This document shows, one piece after another, positions 49,689 through 58,469 of a stretch of 64,000 nt of DNA. The stretch covers positions 1 through 64,000 of the forward strand of contig JAIEMJ010000040.1 in the NCBI GenBank assembly GCA_019752335.1, read 5' to 3'. Position numbers and translations under genes: made by a program. Below the pieces are notes generated by a model. It saw nothing but the letters and a program-made list of their open reading frames with translations, was not told the DNA's origin and did not search any database. The stretch comes from Bryobacteraceae bacterium. Its GTDB lineage: Bacteria > Acidobacteriota > Terriglobia > Bryobacterales > Bryobacteraceae. Position 1 is the first letter of the stretch. Every line of letters begins with the position of its first letter.

Positions 49689-49722
49689 ACGAACTATCGT
49701 CGCTCACTTTTGGCAACGGGGC

Positions 49723-52700
49723 TTAACGAACCGCGATCGTCACGCCGAGCGGACTCTGCGCGGCCCCAGCGACCACTTCTACCGAAGTGGCGGCACTAGC
49801 CGGCGTCCCCGCGGGGAGCCGGAAGTTGATTTGCATGAGGCCGGCGACCAGCGTGGGGGCGGAGCCGGCGTAGAGTACGTCGGCGGCCGGAATCGCCGCG
49901 CCATTGACGCGCACTTGGACCGGCGCCACCGGCCGGCGGAGGTTCGTGGCGGGCACCAGTTCGCCGTCGACGCCACCGGGCGTGGTGATGCCTTCGCCGG
50001 TGAGGAAGAGAACGACGATGGAGCCGGCGGCGGCGGGATTCGCCGCGCTATTCACCGAGCCGTCCGAGTTGAGCGCGGCGGCCTGGCGGCCGTTGGTGGT
50101 GAAGATGCCCGGCGCCGTATCGACCAACCGCGGGGCGACGCTATTGGAGACCACGCCGTTGTATTCCACCGTCATCTGCGCGAAGGCGCGCCCGGCTAAC
50201 TGATAGGGCACGGCAGCGTTGATCTGGGTGGCGTTGGCGAAGAGGACGGGTGCCGGAATGCCGTCCAGGAGCACGCGGACATTGCCCGCTGAGGTGGTGA
50301 AGCGTCCTTGCGCGATGGTACCCGCCACGCCGTCGACCGGGCCCAGATTCGTGCCAAAGACGCTAAAGAGCATCCCGGGCGAGAGCGAACCCGGCAGGAA
50401 GGTCGCCGCATTGGCGAAGGAACTGATCACGGGCGGCGGCAGCGGGGGCGCCGCTTCGGTGGTGTAGCTTACGTTAATCGTCGTGGTGGTGCCACCCACC
50501 AACGGCACCAGCGTGATGCGGCCCAAAGCCACCGGCGTATTCGGGGGCAGGTTCGCGGTAAGCACCCCGACGGAGAGGGTGGCCGGGGTGAAGCTGGACA
50601 GGGGAGTAACGCTGATCCACGGGGAGTCCACTAAGACGTTGAAGAAGACGGGCGTGCCATCGACGCTCGAACTGACCTGCACCGTCTGCGCCGGCGGATT
50701 GCCCGCGCCGGCCCGTCCGGAGAAGTTCAGCGTGCTGGGGAACGCGACCGGTACGATCTGCCCCACGACGGTGAGGCTGACAGCGATAGGCACCGTGACG
50801 GACTGGCCCGGAACGGAGACGAGCACCGTGCCCGAGTAAGTGCCGATGGGCAGCACCGACGCCGCCGCGGTAAGGCCCACTTGCAGCGTCGCGTTGGTCT
50901 GCGTGCCGGACGGCGAAACCGCGAGCCAGTTGGAGCCGGCCGGCGTCTGCACGACGGCCGTTACGGTGAAGGCCGTGGGCTGGGCACTGTTCACCTGCAC
51001 CGTCTGCGCGGCCAGCGGCGACGAGCCGCGGACCTGGGTGAAGCTCAGGCTGGTGGGCGTCACCTGCAGGACGGTGCCGCGATTCACGATCAGCGTCACC
51101 GGGATGTTGATTGCCGCGACGCCCGGGTTGGCGGGCGTAATCGTAATCAGGCCGAAGTAAGTGCCGTCGTTGAGCGAGGCCGGGTTGGCGGTGGCGGTGA
51201 GGAAGAGGGGCGTAACGCCGGCCGGCACGCTGACGCTGAGCCAGTTCGTGCTCGAGTTCAGGACCACGGCGCTGATGTTGACGCCGAGGTTGCCGCTGCT
51301 GCTGTTGATCTGGAAAGTCTGCGGCGAGGCACTGGTGGGGCCGCTGAAGAGCAACTCGGACTGGTCAACGTTGAGCGAGGCCAACGGGCTCACCACCATC
51401 GTGACGGGAACCACCAATTCGTTCGCGCTGTTGGCCACGGTATTGGTGTTGCCGCTGGAGACAGTGACGCTTCCCGAGTAGACACCGGCCGCCAAGCCGG
51501 TGGGCGAGGTCCGAATGGTGAGAATGGCGGGCGCGCCGGAGTTAGCCGTAGTGGCGCTGAGGGTGGCCGTGAGCCAGTTGCCACCGAGGTTGGTGGAGGA
51601 GGTGACCGCGAGGTTGAGGTTGCCGCCGGTGCTCGCCACCGGGCGCGTCTGCGCGGGTGGCGCATTGCCGTTCGGCTCCGCGCCAAAGTTCGCGGGCGCG
51701 GTGGACATGGAGAGTAGGGAATTGGCGGCGACGTTGAGCGTGACGTTCAGCGTGGAGTTCGGCGCGCCGTTGGCGCTCACAGTGACGGTGCCGGTGTAAG
51801 TGCCCGCCGGAAGCGCGGTAACGATGTTGTTCGCCAGGCTCACCGAGAAGGCGCCGGGCGTCGGAATGGTGCCCGGCGAGACGGTAAGCCAATTGCCGCC
51901 GGCGGAAGTGCTGGCCGTGATCGTGGTGCCGGAGACACCCGCTGACGACGGGGTAACCAGGATCGTCCGCTGGGCCGGAATAGGTTGTCCGGTTTGGTAG
52001 TTGAACGTCACCGACGATTGGCTGAGCCGCAGCACGGCGCCGCTGGTGACTTCGAGCGTCACCGGCAAGTTGAGGGAGAAGACGCTGGAGAAGACGGTGA
52101 GGCTGCCCGAATACGTGCCGGGCGGCAGGCCGGTGGGATTGACGTAGACCGCAATGGAACCGGGGGTGCTGTCGGTGGAGCCGATGCCTTGCAGCCAGGT
52201 CTGATTGGATGTGACGGTGTAAGTCGCGGTGGAGCCGGTACTGGAGACGGAGACGGCCTGGGGCGAGGGAGGCGTGCCGTTCGACTGCGCGACAAAGCGC
52301 AACCCCGTCGGACTGAGCACGAGGCTTTGGTTGGTCGCGCTGATGCTCAACGTAACGGGCACCGTCGCGCCGTTATTGGCGGCGCCCGGGGCGTTCAAGG
52401 TGATCAGTCCGTTGTAGGTGCCGGCCGAGAGGCCAGTGGGATTCACGCGTACAATGGCCGTGCCCGGCGTCGATCCACTGCCATTCAGGATCGTAATCCA
52501 GGAGGCGTTGCCGCTTACCGTGTAGGCGACGGTGGCGGCGGCGGTGGTGGTGAGGGTGAGGCTTTGATCGGCCGGTGCTCCACTCAGCGCGGAGCCGAAG
52601 GTGAAGCTGGCCGGGGAGAAGAGCACCGTGGGCAGCGCACCCGGCGCGACGCCGGCGACGACCAGACTGACCGGGACGTCAAAGGGCGAGTTACTCACGG

Positions 52701-54333
52701 CGCCGTTGGGCACTTGGATACGAATCTTTGCGGTGTAGGTGCCGTTGGTGAGTCCGGCGGGGTTTACGCCGACGTTAATCTGCGTGCCGGGGGTGATGGT
52801 GCCGGCCGCGGCCGTGAAGATGACGGTGTTCAGCCAGGTTTGCCCCGGCACGTCGTAGACCGCGCTCACCGTCACGGGTTGGGTGGGCGAAGCGGGGTTG
52901 AGGTTGAGCTGAATATTCTGGTTGGAGGGAATCGGCCCGTTGCCGATGAAGGTAAAGCTTAAGGTGGAGGGCGCGACCGTCAGGGCCTGTCCGCCGATCA
53001 CCGCGAGCGTGACGGGAATCACCAGCGGCGTGAAGCCCGCGGTGCTGGACGTGACATTCAGGTTCGCCGTGTAGGTGCCGGCGGGTAAATTGCCGGGGTT
53101 GACGTTGACGGTAACGGTGCCCGTGGTGGTTCCCACCGCATTCGTCACGGTAAGCCAGTTCACACTCGGGACTTGCGGCGAAACGTATTGCGGCGTCACC
53201 GCGAAGGGGATCGACGCACCGGTGGTGGTGCTGAGCACGAAGGAGCGGGTCGCGGTGGTGGAGGCGGATTGGCTGAAGGCGAGCGAATTGACGTCCGCGA
53301 CGATACGCGGCGTGGAAGGTCCGGCGCCATTGTTCAGCGTGACCGGTATGTTGACGGACGCTAAGCCGGGAGCGGAGATCGTCAACGTGGCGGTGTAGGT
53401 GCCCACCGGTAGATTCGCGCCCGAGGCGTAGAGGATGAGGGGCGTCCCCGTTTGGCCGGTGGTCGCGCTGGTGGTGAGCCAGCGCAGAGCGGCCAAGCCG
53501 GGATAACTCACGGCCGCCGTGTACGTAACCGGATTGCCGCTGCTGATGCCGATCGACAAAGGCACGGGCGTAAATCCGGAAGCGCTCGAAAAGGTAACCA
53601 GCGGCGGATTCACTACAAACTGCTGCACGGCCGCGACATTGAACGTCACCGCCAGGAGAAGCGGCTGCGCCGACCCGCCGGCCGGCGTGAACGTTACCGT
53701 GCCCTGGTAAGTGCCCGGCGCGAGCCCCGTAGGATCGGCGGTGACGCTGACCGTGCTGGGCGTAAAGACCGAACCGCTGGACAGACTGGTGGAAAGCCAC
53801 GGGACGTTGGCGCTGGCGGCGAAGAAGATCGCGCCACCATTCGCCGTCGCGCCGGTGAGGGCGACATTCTGCGACTGGCTGGCTCCGCCGGGAGCCGCCG
53901 AAAACGTCAGGGACGAAGGCGTGGCCGTGAACGGAGTGAGGCTGACGTTGCCGCCGACGGCAAAAGTGACAGGAATCGTGAGCACGCCGCCCGGGTACGT
54001 TACCGTGATGGAACCCGCGTAGTTGAAGGTCATCAAGCCGGTGGGGTCAGCCAACACGGTGATGCTCGTGGTGCCGGCGAGGGTGGAGGTGGTGGTGCAG
54101 TCCACCACGGAGGCAGGGCAGGTGGGCGATAACAGGAAGCGCAGCCAGGATCCGCCTACGGCTTGCACGCGCCAGATTTGTCCGGGAATGCCCGTGACCG
54201 TGATGGCCTGGGTGGCAGCGGTGGTGGAATTGGCCGGGGCCGTCAGCCCTACGGAAGCCGGGCTCGCCACGGGCATTTGGGCCAGCAGTGGGAGCGCCAG
54301 AACGAGGCTCGAAAAGAAGACAGGGACTTTCAA
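49723..54333 (-). CDS. Giant secreted BACON/Ig-repeat protein with TIGR03437 C-terminal domain
   Basis: A 1536-residue exported protein. Signal peptide MKVPVFFSSLVLALPLLAQ. Residues 20 to about 1290 are roughly a dozen repeats of 90-110 residues, each ending in a variant of VNPTGLPPGTYSGSLTV, typical of BACON-like carbohydrate- or mucin-binding Ig folds. Residues from about 1310 (ISSFANAATFLPGSLSPGML) to the end form the TIGR03437 domain, with SVFGTNLGP, VPYQLAGRAFAQMTVEYNGV, VLFLTGEGITTPGGVDGE and a final GVTIAV. That domain is strongly expanded in Solibacter-type Acidobacteria. Probably cell-surface or matrix protein and a plausible cargo of an envelope exporter. Confidence 0.9.
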   Translation of the reverse strand: MKVPVFFSSLVLALPLLAQMPVASPASVGLTAPANSTTAATQAITVTGIPGQIWRVQAVGGSWLRFLLSPTCPASVVDCTTTSTLAGTTSITVLADPTGLMTFNYAGSITVTYPGGVLTIPVTFAVGGNVSLTPFTATPSSLTFSAAPGGASQSQNVALTGATANGGAIFFAASANVPWLSTSLSSGSVFTPSTVSVTADPTGLAPGTYQGTVTFTPAGGSAQPLLLAVTFNVAAVQQFVVNPPLVTFSSASGFTPVPLSIGISSGNPVTYTAAVSYPGLAALRWLTTSATTGQTGTPLILYASGANLPVGTYTATLTISAPGLASVNIPVTLNNGAGPSTPRIVADVNSLAFSQSASTTATRSFVLSTTTGASIPFAVTPQYVSPQVPSVNWLTVTNAVGTTTGTVTVNVNPGNLPAGTYTANLNVTSSTAGFTPLVIPVTLAVIGGQALTVAPSTLSFTFIGNGPIPSNQNIQLNLNPASPTQPVTVSAVYDVPGQTWLNTVIFTAAAGTITPGTQINVGVNPAGLTNGTYTAKIRIQVPNGAVSNSPFDVPVSLVVAGVAPGALPTVLFSPASFTFGSALSGAPADQSLTLTTTAAATVAYTVSGNASWITILNGSGSTPGTAIVRVNPTGLSAGTYNGLITLNAPGAANNGATVPVTLSISATNQSLVLSPTGLRFVAQSNGTPPSPQAVSVSSTGSTATYTVTSNQTWLQGIGSTDSTPGSIAVYVNPTGLPPGTYSGSLTVFSSVFSLNLPVTLEVTSGAVLRLSQSSVTFNYQTGQPIPAQRTILVTPSSAGVSGTTITASTSAGGNWLTVSPGTIPTPGAFSVSLANNIVTALPAGTYTGTVTVSANGAPNSTLNVTLNVAANSLLSMSTAPANFGAEPNGNAPPAQTRPVASTGGNLNLAVTSSTNLGGNWLTATLSATTANSGAPAILTIRTSPTGLAAGVYSGSVTVSSGNTNTVANSANELVVPVTMVVSPLASLNVDQSELLFSGPTSASPQTFQINSSSGNLGVNISAVVLNSSTNWLSVSVPAGVTPLFLTATANPASLNDGTYFGLITITPANPGVAAINIPVTLIVNRGTVLQVTPTSLSFTQVRGSSPLAAQTVQVNSAQPTAFTVTAVVQTPAGSNWLAVSPSGTQTNATLQVGLTAAASVLPIGTYSGTVLVSVPGQSVTVPIAVSLTVVGQIVPVAFPSTLNFSGRAGAGNPPAQTVQVSSSVDGTPVFFNVLVDSPWISVTPLSSFTPATLSVGVLTANLPPNTPVALGRITLVPLVGGTTTTINVSYTTEAAPPLPPPVISSFANAATFLPGSLSPGMLFSVFGTNLGPVDGVAGTIAQGRFTTSAGNVRVLLDGIPAPVLFANATQINAAVPYQLAGRAFAQMTVEYNGVVSNSVAPRLVDTAPGIFTTNGRQAAALNSDGSVNSAANPAAAGSIVVLFLTGEGITTPGGVDGELVPATNLRRPVAPVQVRVNGAAIPAADVLYAGSAPTLVAGLMQINFRLPAGTPASAATSVEVVAGAAQSPLGVTIAVR

Positions 54334-54420
54334 GGGGATTCCTCCAGAATTGGGGACGCCTCTTTATTATGCGGCAAGTCAACCGCCTGCGCGTAATTTC
54401 ACGCGTTAATTTACTTCCCG

Positions 54421-55524
54421 TTACTTCACGCCGAAGCGGTAGACGGTGGTCGATTTCCGGGTCTCGCCGGCTTTGAGCACGGTGGAGGGAAACTGGGGTT
54501 GATTGGGTGAGTCCGGGAAGTGTTGCGTTTCGAGACACAACGCCGCGCGCCGCCCGATCATCCGTCCGCCTTTGCCGGTCAACTTGCCATCGAGGAAGTT
54601 GCCGGTGTAGAACTGGACGCCGGGTTCGGTGGTGAGAACTTCCATCACGCGGCCGGACTTCGGCTCACTCACCCTGGCCACCAGATTTAATTGGCCGTCG
54701 TGTTTGGTGAAGACGAAGTTATGGTCATAGCCACCGCCGCGTTTGATCTGTTCATCGGCGGCATCGATCCGTTCGCCGACGGCGTGCGGCGTCGTAAAGT
54801 CAAACGGCGTGCCCTTGACGGGAAGTAGCTCGCCGGTGGGAATGAGGCCGGCGTCGACCGGAGTAAAGCGGTCGGCGTGGATTTCAAGTTGGTGCGTCAG
54901 ATTATTATCGAGTCCGCCGAGATTGAAGTAACTATGGTTGGTAAGGTTGATGACCGTGTCGGCGTCCGTGGTGGCGGTATAGTCAATGCGCAGTTCATTC
55001 GCCGCCGTAAGTGTATAGCGGACCGTGGCGGTAAGTTTGCCGGGATAGCCTTCTTCGCCATCGGCGCTCAAGTAAGTAAGTTCCAAGGCATCGTCGCCGA
55101 TTTCTTTGGCCTGCCAAACTTGGCGGCTGAATCCTTTCAGCCCGCCGTGCAAAGCGTTCGGGCCGTTGTTGATGGCCAAGGTATATTCCTTACCGTTCAA
55201 GGAGAACTTACCCTTGGCGATGCGATTGCCGTAGCGGCCGATGGTGGCGCCGAAGTAGGGATGCTCACCAAGATAGCCGGCTAAGTTATCGAAGCCGAGC
55301 ACGACGTCGCCGAAGTTACCGGCACGATCCTTCACTTTGAGAGAAACTACCGTGGCGCCATAGGTACTAATGGAGACGCTAGCGCCGGCGGAGTTCGTAA
55401 TGGTATACAAGTCGACGGTCTGGCCGTCCGGCGTTTGGCCGTGAGAGGTTTTGGTCATATGGTTTCGGGGCGCCGTGGTACATGCGGCGAGCAGCATCAG
55501 CGCAAACAGGGCAGCGGCTTTCAT
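54421..55524 (-). CDS. galM: Aldose 1-epimerase (galactose mutarotase), lipoprotein
   Basis: A 367-residue mutarotase interconverting alpha and beta aldose anomers. Start chosen at 55524, giving the lipoprotein signal MKAAALFALMLLAACTT with lipobox LAAC. The enzyme fold shows YGATVVSLKVKDRAGNFGDV, GNRIAKGKF, the catalytic-His regions NGPNALHGGLKGF and NLTNHSYFNLGG, and a late EPGVQFYTGNFLDG with acidic residues nearby. Periplasmic or surface location suggests work on extracellular sugars. The GalM name reflects the family; the sugar is not defined. Confidence 0.9.
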   Translation of the reverse strand: MKAAALFALMLLAACTTAPRNHMTKTSHGQTPDGQTVDLYTITNSAGASVSISTYGATVVSLKVKDRAGNFGDVVLGFDNLAGYLGEHPYFGATIGRYGNRIAKGKFSLNGKEYTLAINNGPNALHGGLKGFSRQVWQAKEIGDDALELTYLSADGEEGYPGKLTATVRYTLTAANELRIDYTATTDADTVINLTNHSYFNLGGLDNNLTHQLEIHADRFTPVDAGLIPTGELLPVKGTPFDFTTPHAVGERIDAADEQIKRGGGYDHNFVFTKHDGQLNLVARVSEPKSGRVMEVLTTEPGVQFYTGNFLDGKLTGKGGRMIGRRAALCLETQHFPDSPNQPQFPSTVLKAGETRKSTTVYRFGVK

Positions 55525-55594
55525 CGGGCCTATCATGACACGATCCCTGTGTGCTTCCAACTTTCGACGAAATGCCTGATGCCGGCAGGCCTAT

Positions 55595-57160
55595 TTACTC
55601 TTCCACCAGATGCACCACGCCGGGTTCCGTGACACCGGTGTGGAAAGCGCGGACGGCTTGCCAGGTGGCGCGATCGGCTTCGGTGACTCGTTCGTGCTGG
55701 CGCAGATGCTCAAGCCAACTGCTGATCAGAAAGTGTTCCTGGTAACGGCGTGGGTCGGACGGGTGAGTGAACAGGCGCCACGCATAGGCGCCGTCGCGCA
55801 GGCGTTCGGCGCGGAGCGCGGCCATGGCGGTGCGGAATCCATCGGCCCGGGCCGGGTCAATTTCATAGGCGATCATGATGAGCACCGAGCCGCGGTCGCT
55901 GGCGTCAGGGGCAACGTGCGGCGGCGCGGGCCAGGGCTGGGCCGGGGCAAGTTGATGGGGGTCAGAATCCGGCAGCGGGAAGCGCAGACTGAGGATCCAG
56001 CCAAGCACGCCAGAAACGGCAGCGATCATGAGCGCACGCGAGGTAGAACCGCCTGCGGCGCAGGCTCCCCACGCGGCCGCGCCGAGTGCCATGCCGCCTT
56101 GGAAGCTGAGCATGAAGAAGGAAAGCGCGCGGGCCAACACCCAATGGGGCGCGCTTGATCCGGTGGAGACGCCGAAGGTGGAGACGGCCATCACCCAGGC
56201 TGCTCCCGCCAGGATCAGTGTAGGAAAAAGCACCGCCAACTGGCGCGTCATCGCCAACGAGAGTGAAGCCGCTGCGATGGTGAGCGTGGCCAGCGAGATG
56301 ATTTGATTCGCGTGCAGCCGCTCCTGAAGAAAGCCGAGCCCGGAGGCGCCCAGCAACGCGCCGGCTCCGAAAGCACCCAGGAAGAGCCCAAACCCAAGCG
56401 GGCCGAGTTCCAGTTCGCGCCGCGCAACGAGGGGAAGCAGAGTGGGCAGGGCGCTGGCACTGACGATAAAGAGAATGACGCGCAGGAATACCCTGCGCAG
56501 CGGTGGCGAATTCCGGATATAACGCCACCCGGCGGCCATCGCGCCGGGCAGGCGTTCCGGGGGCAGCGCGGATTCCCGCTGCTTACCGGGCCACCATACC
56601 AAGACCAACAGCATCGGAACGAACGACACCGCGTTGGCAAAGAAGCCGCTGCCTACAGGCGCGTGGGCCAACAACACACCGGCCACAACGCCGCCCACTA
56701 GGCGAGCCAGATTGACGGCGGACGAATTGAGCGTGACGCCGAGCGGAATGGAGTGGCCGCTGAGCAGGTCCGGCACGGTCCGCATGGAGGCCGGCGTGTA
56801 CAGAGCCGTGCCCGCGCCAGCGAGACTGACCGTCAGGAGCAACAGCGCCGGACTGAGCGCGCCCGCGGCGGCGAGCACCCCCAACCCCAGGGCGAGAACC
56901 AACAACGCCGACACCAGTGCGAGCATCCAGCGCCGGCGATCCAAAATGTCAGCGAGTGCTCCCGCCGGAAGCGCCAGCACAAATACCGGCAGGCTCCCGG
57001 CGGTCTGCAATAAGGCCGTGTAAATGGGGGAAGGCGTGAGACTCGTCATCAACCAGCCGGCGGTCACATCCTGAACGACGCCGCCGATACCCGACACCGC
57101 TCCCGCCAACCAGAAACGACGGAAAATGGGATCCTTCAGAACGGACCAGGAGTTGGTCAT
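55595..57160 (-). CDS. MFS transporter (MFS_3 type) with C-terminal ABM-like domain
   Basis: A 521-residue carrier. Start at 57160 (MTNSWSVLKDPIFRRFWLAG) after GAGGAAGC. Residues 1-410 contain about 12 helices with the loop ADILDRRRWM; this resembles the enterobactin-exporter-like MFS_3 group. Residues 420-521 (SVLIMIAYEIDPARADGFRT, HFLISSWLEHLRQHERVTEA) are a soluble domain like the antibiotic-biosynthesis-monooxygenase fold that commonly ends this transporter family. It is the last gene of the minus-strand cluster, 10 bases behind the porin gene. Confidence 0.9.
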   Translation of the reverse strand: MTNSWSVLKDPIFRRFWLAGAVSGIGGVVQDVTAGWLMTSLTPSPIYTALLQTAGSLPVFVLALPAGALADILDRRRWMLALVSALLVLALGLGVLAAAGALSPALLLLTVSLAGAGTALYTPASMRTVPDLLSGHSIPLGVTLNSSAVNLARLVGGVVAGVLLAHAPVGSGFFANAVSFVPMLLVLVWWPGKQRESALPPERLPGAMAAGWRYIRNSPPLRRVFLRVILFIVSASALPTLLPLVARRELELGPLGFGLFLGAFGAGALLGASGLGFLQERLHANQIISLATLTIAAASLSLAMTRQLAVLFPTLILAGAAWVMAVSTFGVSTGSSAPHWVLARALSFFMLSFQGGMALGAAAWGACAAGGSTSRALMIAAVSGVLGWILSLRFPLPDSDPHQLAPAQPWPAPPHVAPDASDRGSVLIMIAYEIDPARADGFRTAMAALRAERLRDGAYAWRLFTHPSDPRRYQEHFLISSWLEHLRQHERVTEADRATWQAVRAFHTGVTEPGVVHLVEE

Positions 57161-57170
57161 GGTAGCTTCC

Positions 57171-58469
57171 TCAAAATCGGTAAGTTGCCCAGAGCGCAAA
57201 GAACTGAATGGCACTGCGGCGGCCAATCTGCCGTAGAAATGTGCCGGCCCAAAAATGTTGGTATTCGGCCTCCAGGTTCAAATGCCGGTTCACTTGCCAA
57301 TCCAAACCACTCTTCACGGCATAACCGATGAAGCGCGCCCGGCTGCCCGCACCGGACACGATAAGAAAGCCGGGCACGTCATAGAGCCCGTCCCGCGTGG
57401 AGTGGCGCCAGAAGAAGTCGGCGTCGGTCGTGACGCCCAGGCCGCCGCGCAACTCCAACCGGAGCGACGGATGAACGTCCATCAGGTTGTAGGGTCCCAG
57501 AAAATCCGCCTGGCTGAAGTAATTGCCCTTGGGAAAGATGGCGTTGAAGGTACCGAGCGTCCGGTCGCGAGGGTCGCGATCGCCGCTGGCGATGTTGGTT
57601 TTCCAGCCGAAGCGCGGCTTGGTGGGAAGGGCCTCCCAGGTGTAGCCGTTGCTGCTGGCTACGGTCCAGGCATTGAGGGATCTATGTTGAAAGCTACCAG
57701 TCTGCCAGACGGCTTCCCAGTCATGGTCGCGGCCGTGGCCAGCCGGCCTCCACCAACGGGCGCCGAAGGAATGGCGTTCTTCGCGGCCAACACCCGCGTC
57801 GAAGCGGCTCCGCTTACGGTCCAGGCCGATGTAATACAGATCGAGCCGCTTTGGCATCCACGTGGAGTAGACACCCCAAAGCGCCTGGCGAGAGTCGGGT
57901 GAGTTGTCGAAAAAGCCCGGGTTGGTCTGCGACGGGCGTACGGCGAGGACGTCGGTCTGCCAACCATGATGAATCCAGGTAAGCCGGGCGCCGTCGAAGC
58001 TCAACCGCACGTTGGGGCCCTCGCGAATGGAAATCAGGCGGCCAGAGCCGAAGTTCAGTTCCTGCCGGCCGGCGCGCAACGTCAGTTGGTCTCGAAGGCC
58101 AAGGTCGACGAAGCCGAGGTGCAGATCGAGAGAATCCTTGTCGATGGGCCGCGGACCGCTGCGGCGGCCTCGTTCGAGACCACTCTTGAGTTGGCCGAAA
58201 AAGCGAATGCGCTGGCCATAGTGCAAATCGGCATGGAGCATGAAGCGTTGGAGAAAGAAGCCGTCTCCGGCTAGGTCTTGCGCCGCTTCATTCCGGATCC
58301 ATTCAAAGCGGGAGCGCACATCGCCACCTACGGTGAGGCGCCAGCGCCCGAGGGGAAGGTTCTTCAGCGGCACGCCACTGGTTTTGCTCCAATCCTCGTC
58401 TTGCCGCATGGCCCGCAGTTCCGGCGCTGCATCCTGCGAGAGAAGCGAGACGATCAGTAGGCAAAGCAC
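57171..58469 (-). CDS. Alginate-export-family outer-membrane porin
   Basis: A 432-residue predicted beta-barrel, GTG start, short signal peptide (MLCLLIVSLLSQDA). Features of the alginate-export (AlgE-like) family: GGDVRSRFEWIRNEA, LRDQLTLRAGRQELNFGSGR, the strand DFFWRHSTRDGLYDVPG and a terminal aromatic strand LWATYRF. Many Arg and Asp point inward as in an anion-selective pore. It overlaps the amidohydrolase 3' end by 16 bases and lies next to an MFS carrier, which suggests uptake of an organic anion. Confidence 0.88.
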   Translation of the reverse strand: MLCLLIVSLLSQDAAPELRAMRQDEDWSKTSGVPLKNLPLGRWRLTVGGDVRSRFEWIRNEAAQDLAGDGFFLQRFMLHADLHYGQRIRFFGQLKSGLERGRRSGPRPIDKDSLDLHLGFVDLGLRDQLTLRAGRQELNFGSGRLISIREGPNVRLSFDGARLTWIHHGWQTDVLAVRPSQTNPGFFDNSPDSRQALWGVYSTWMPKRLDLYYIGLDRKRSRFDAGVGREERHSFGARWWRPAGHGRDHDWEAVWQTGSFQHRSLNAWTVASSNGYTWEALPTKPRFGWKTNIASGDRDPRDRTLGTFNAIFPKGNYFSQADFLGPYNLMDVHPSLRLELRGGLGVTTDADFFWRHSTRDGLYDVPGFLIVSGAGSRARFIGYAVKSGLDWQVNRHLNLEAEYQHFWAGTFLRQIGRRSAIQFFALWATYRF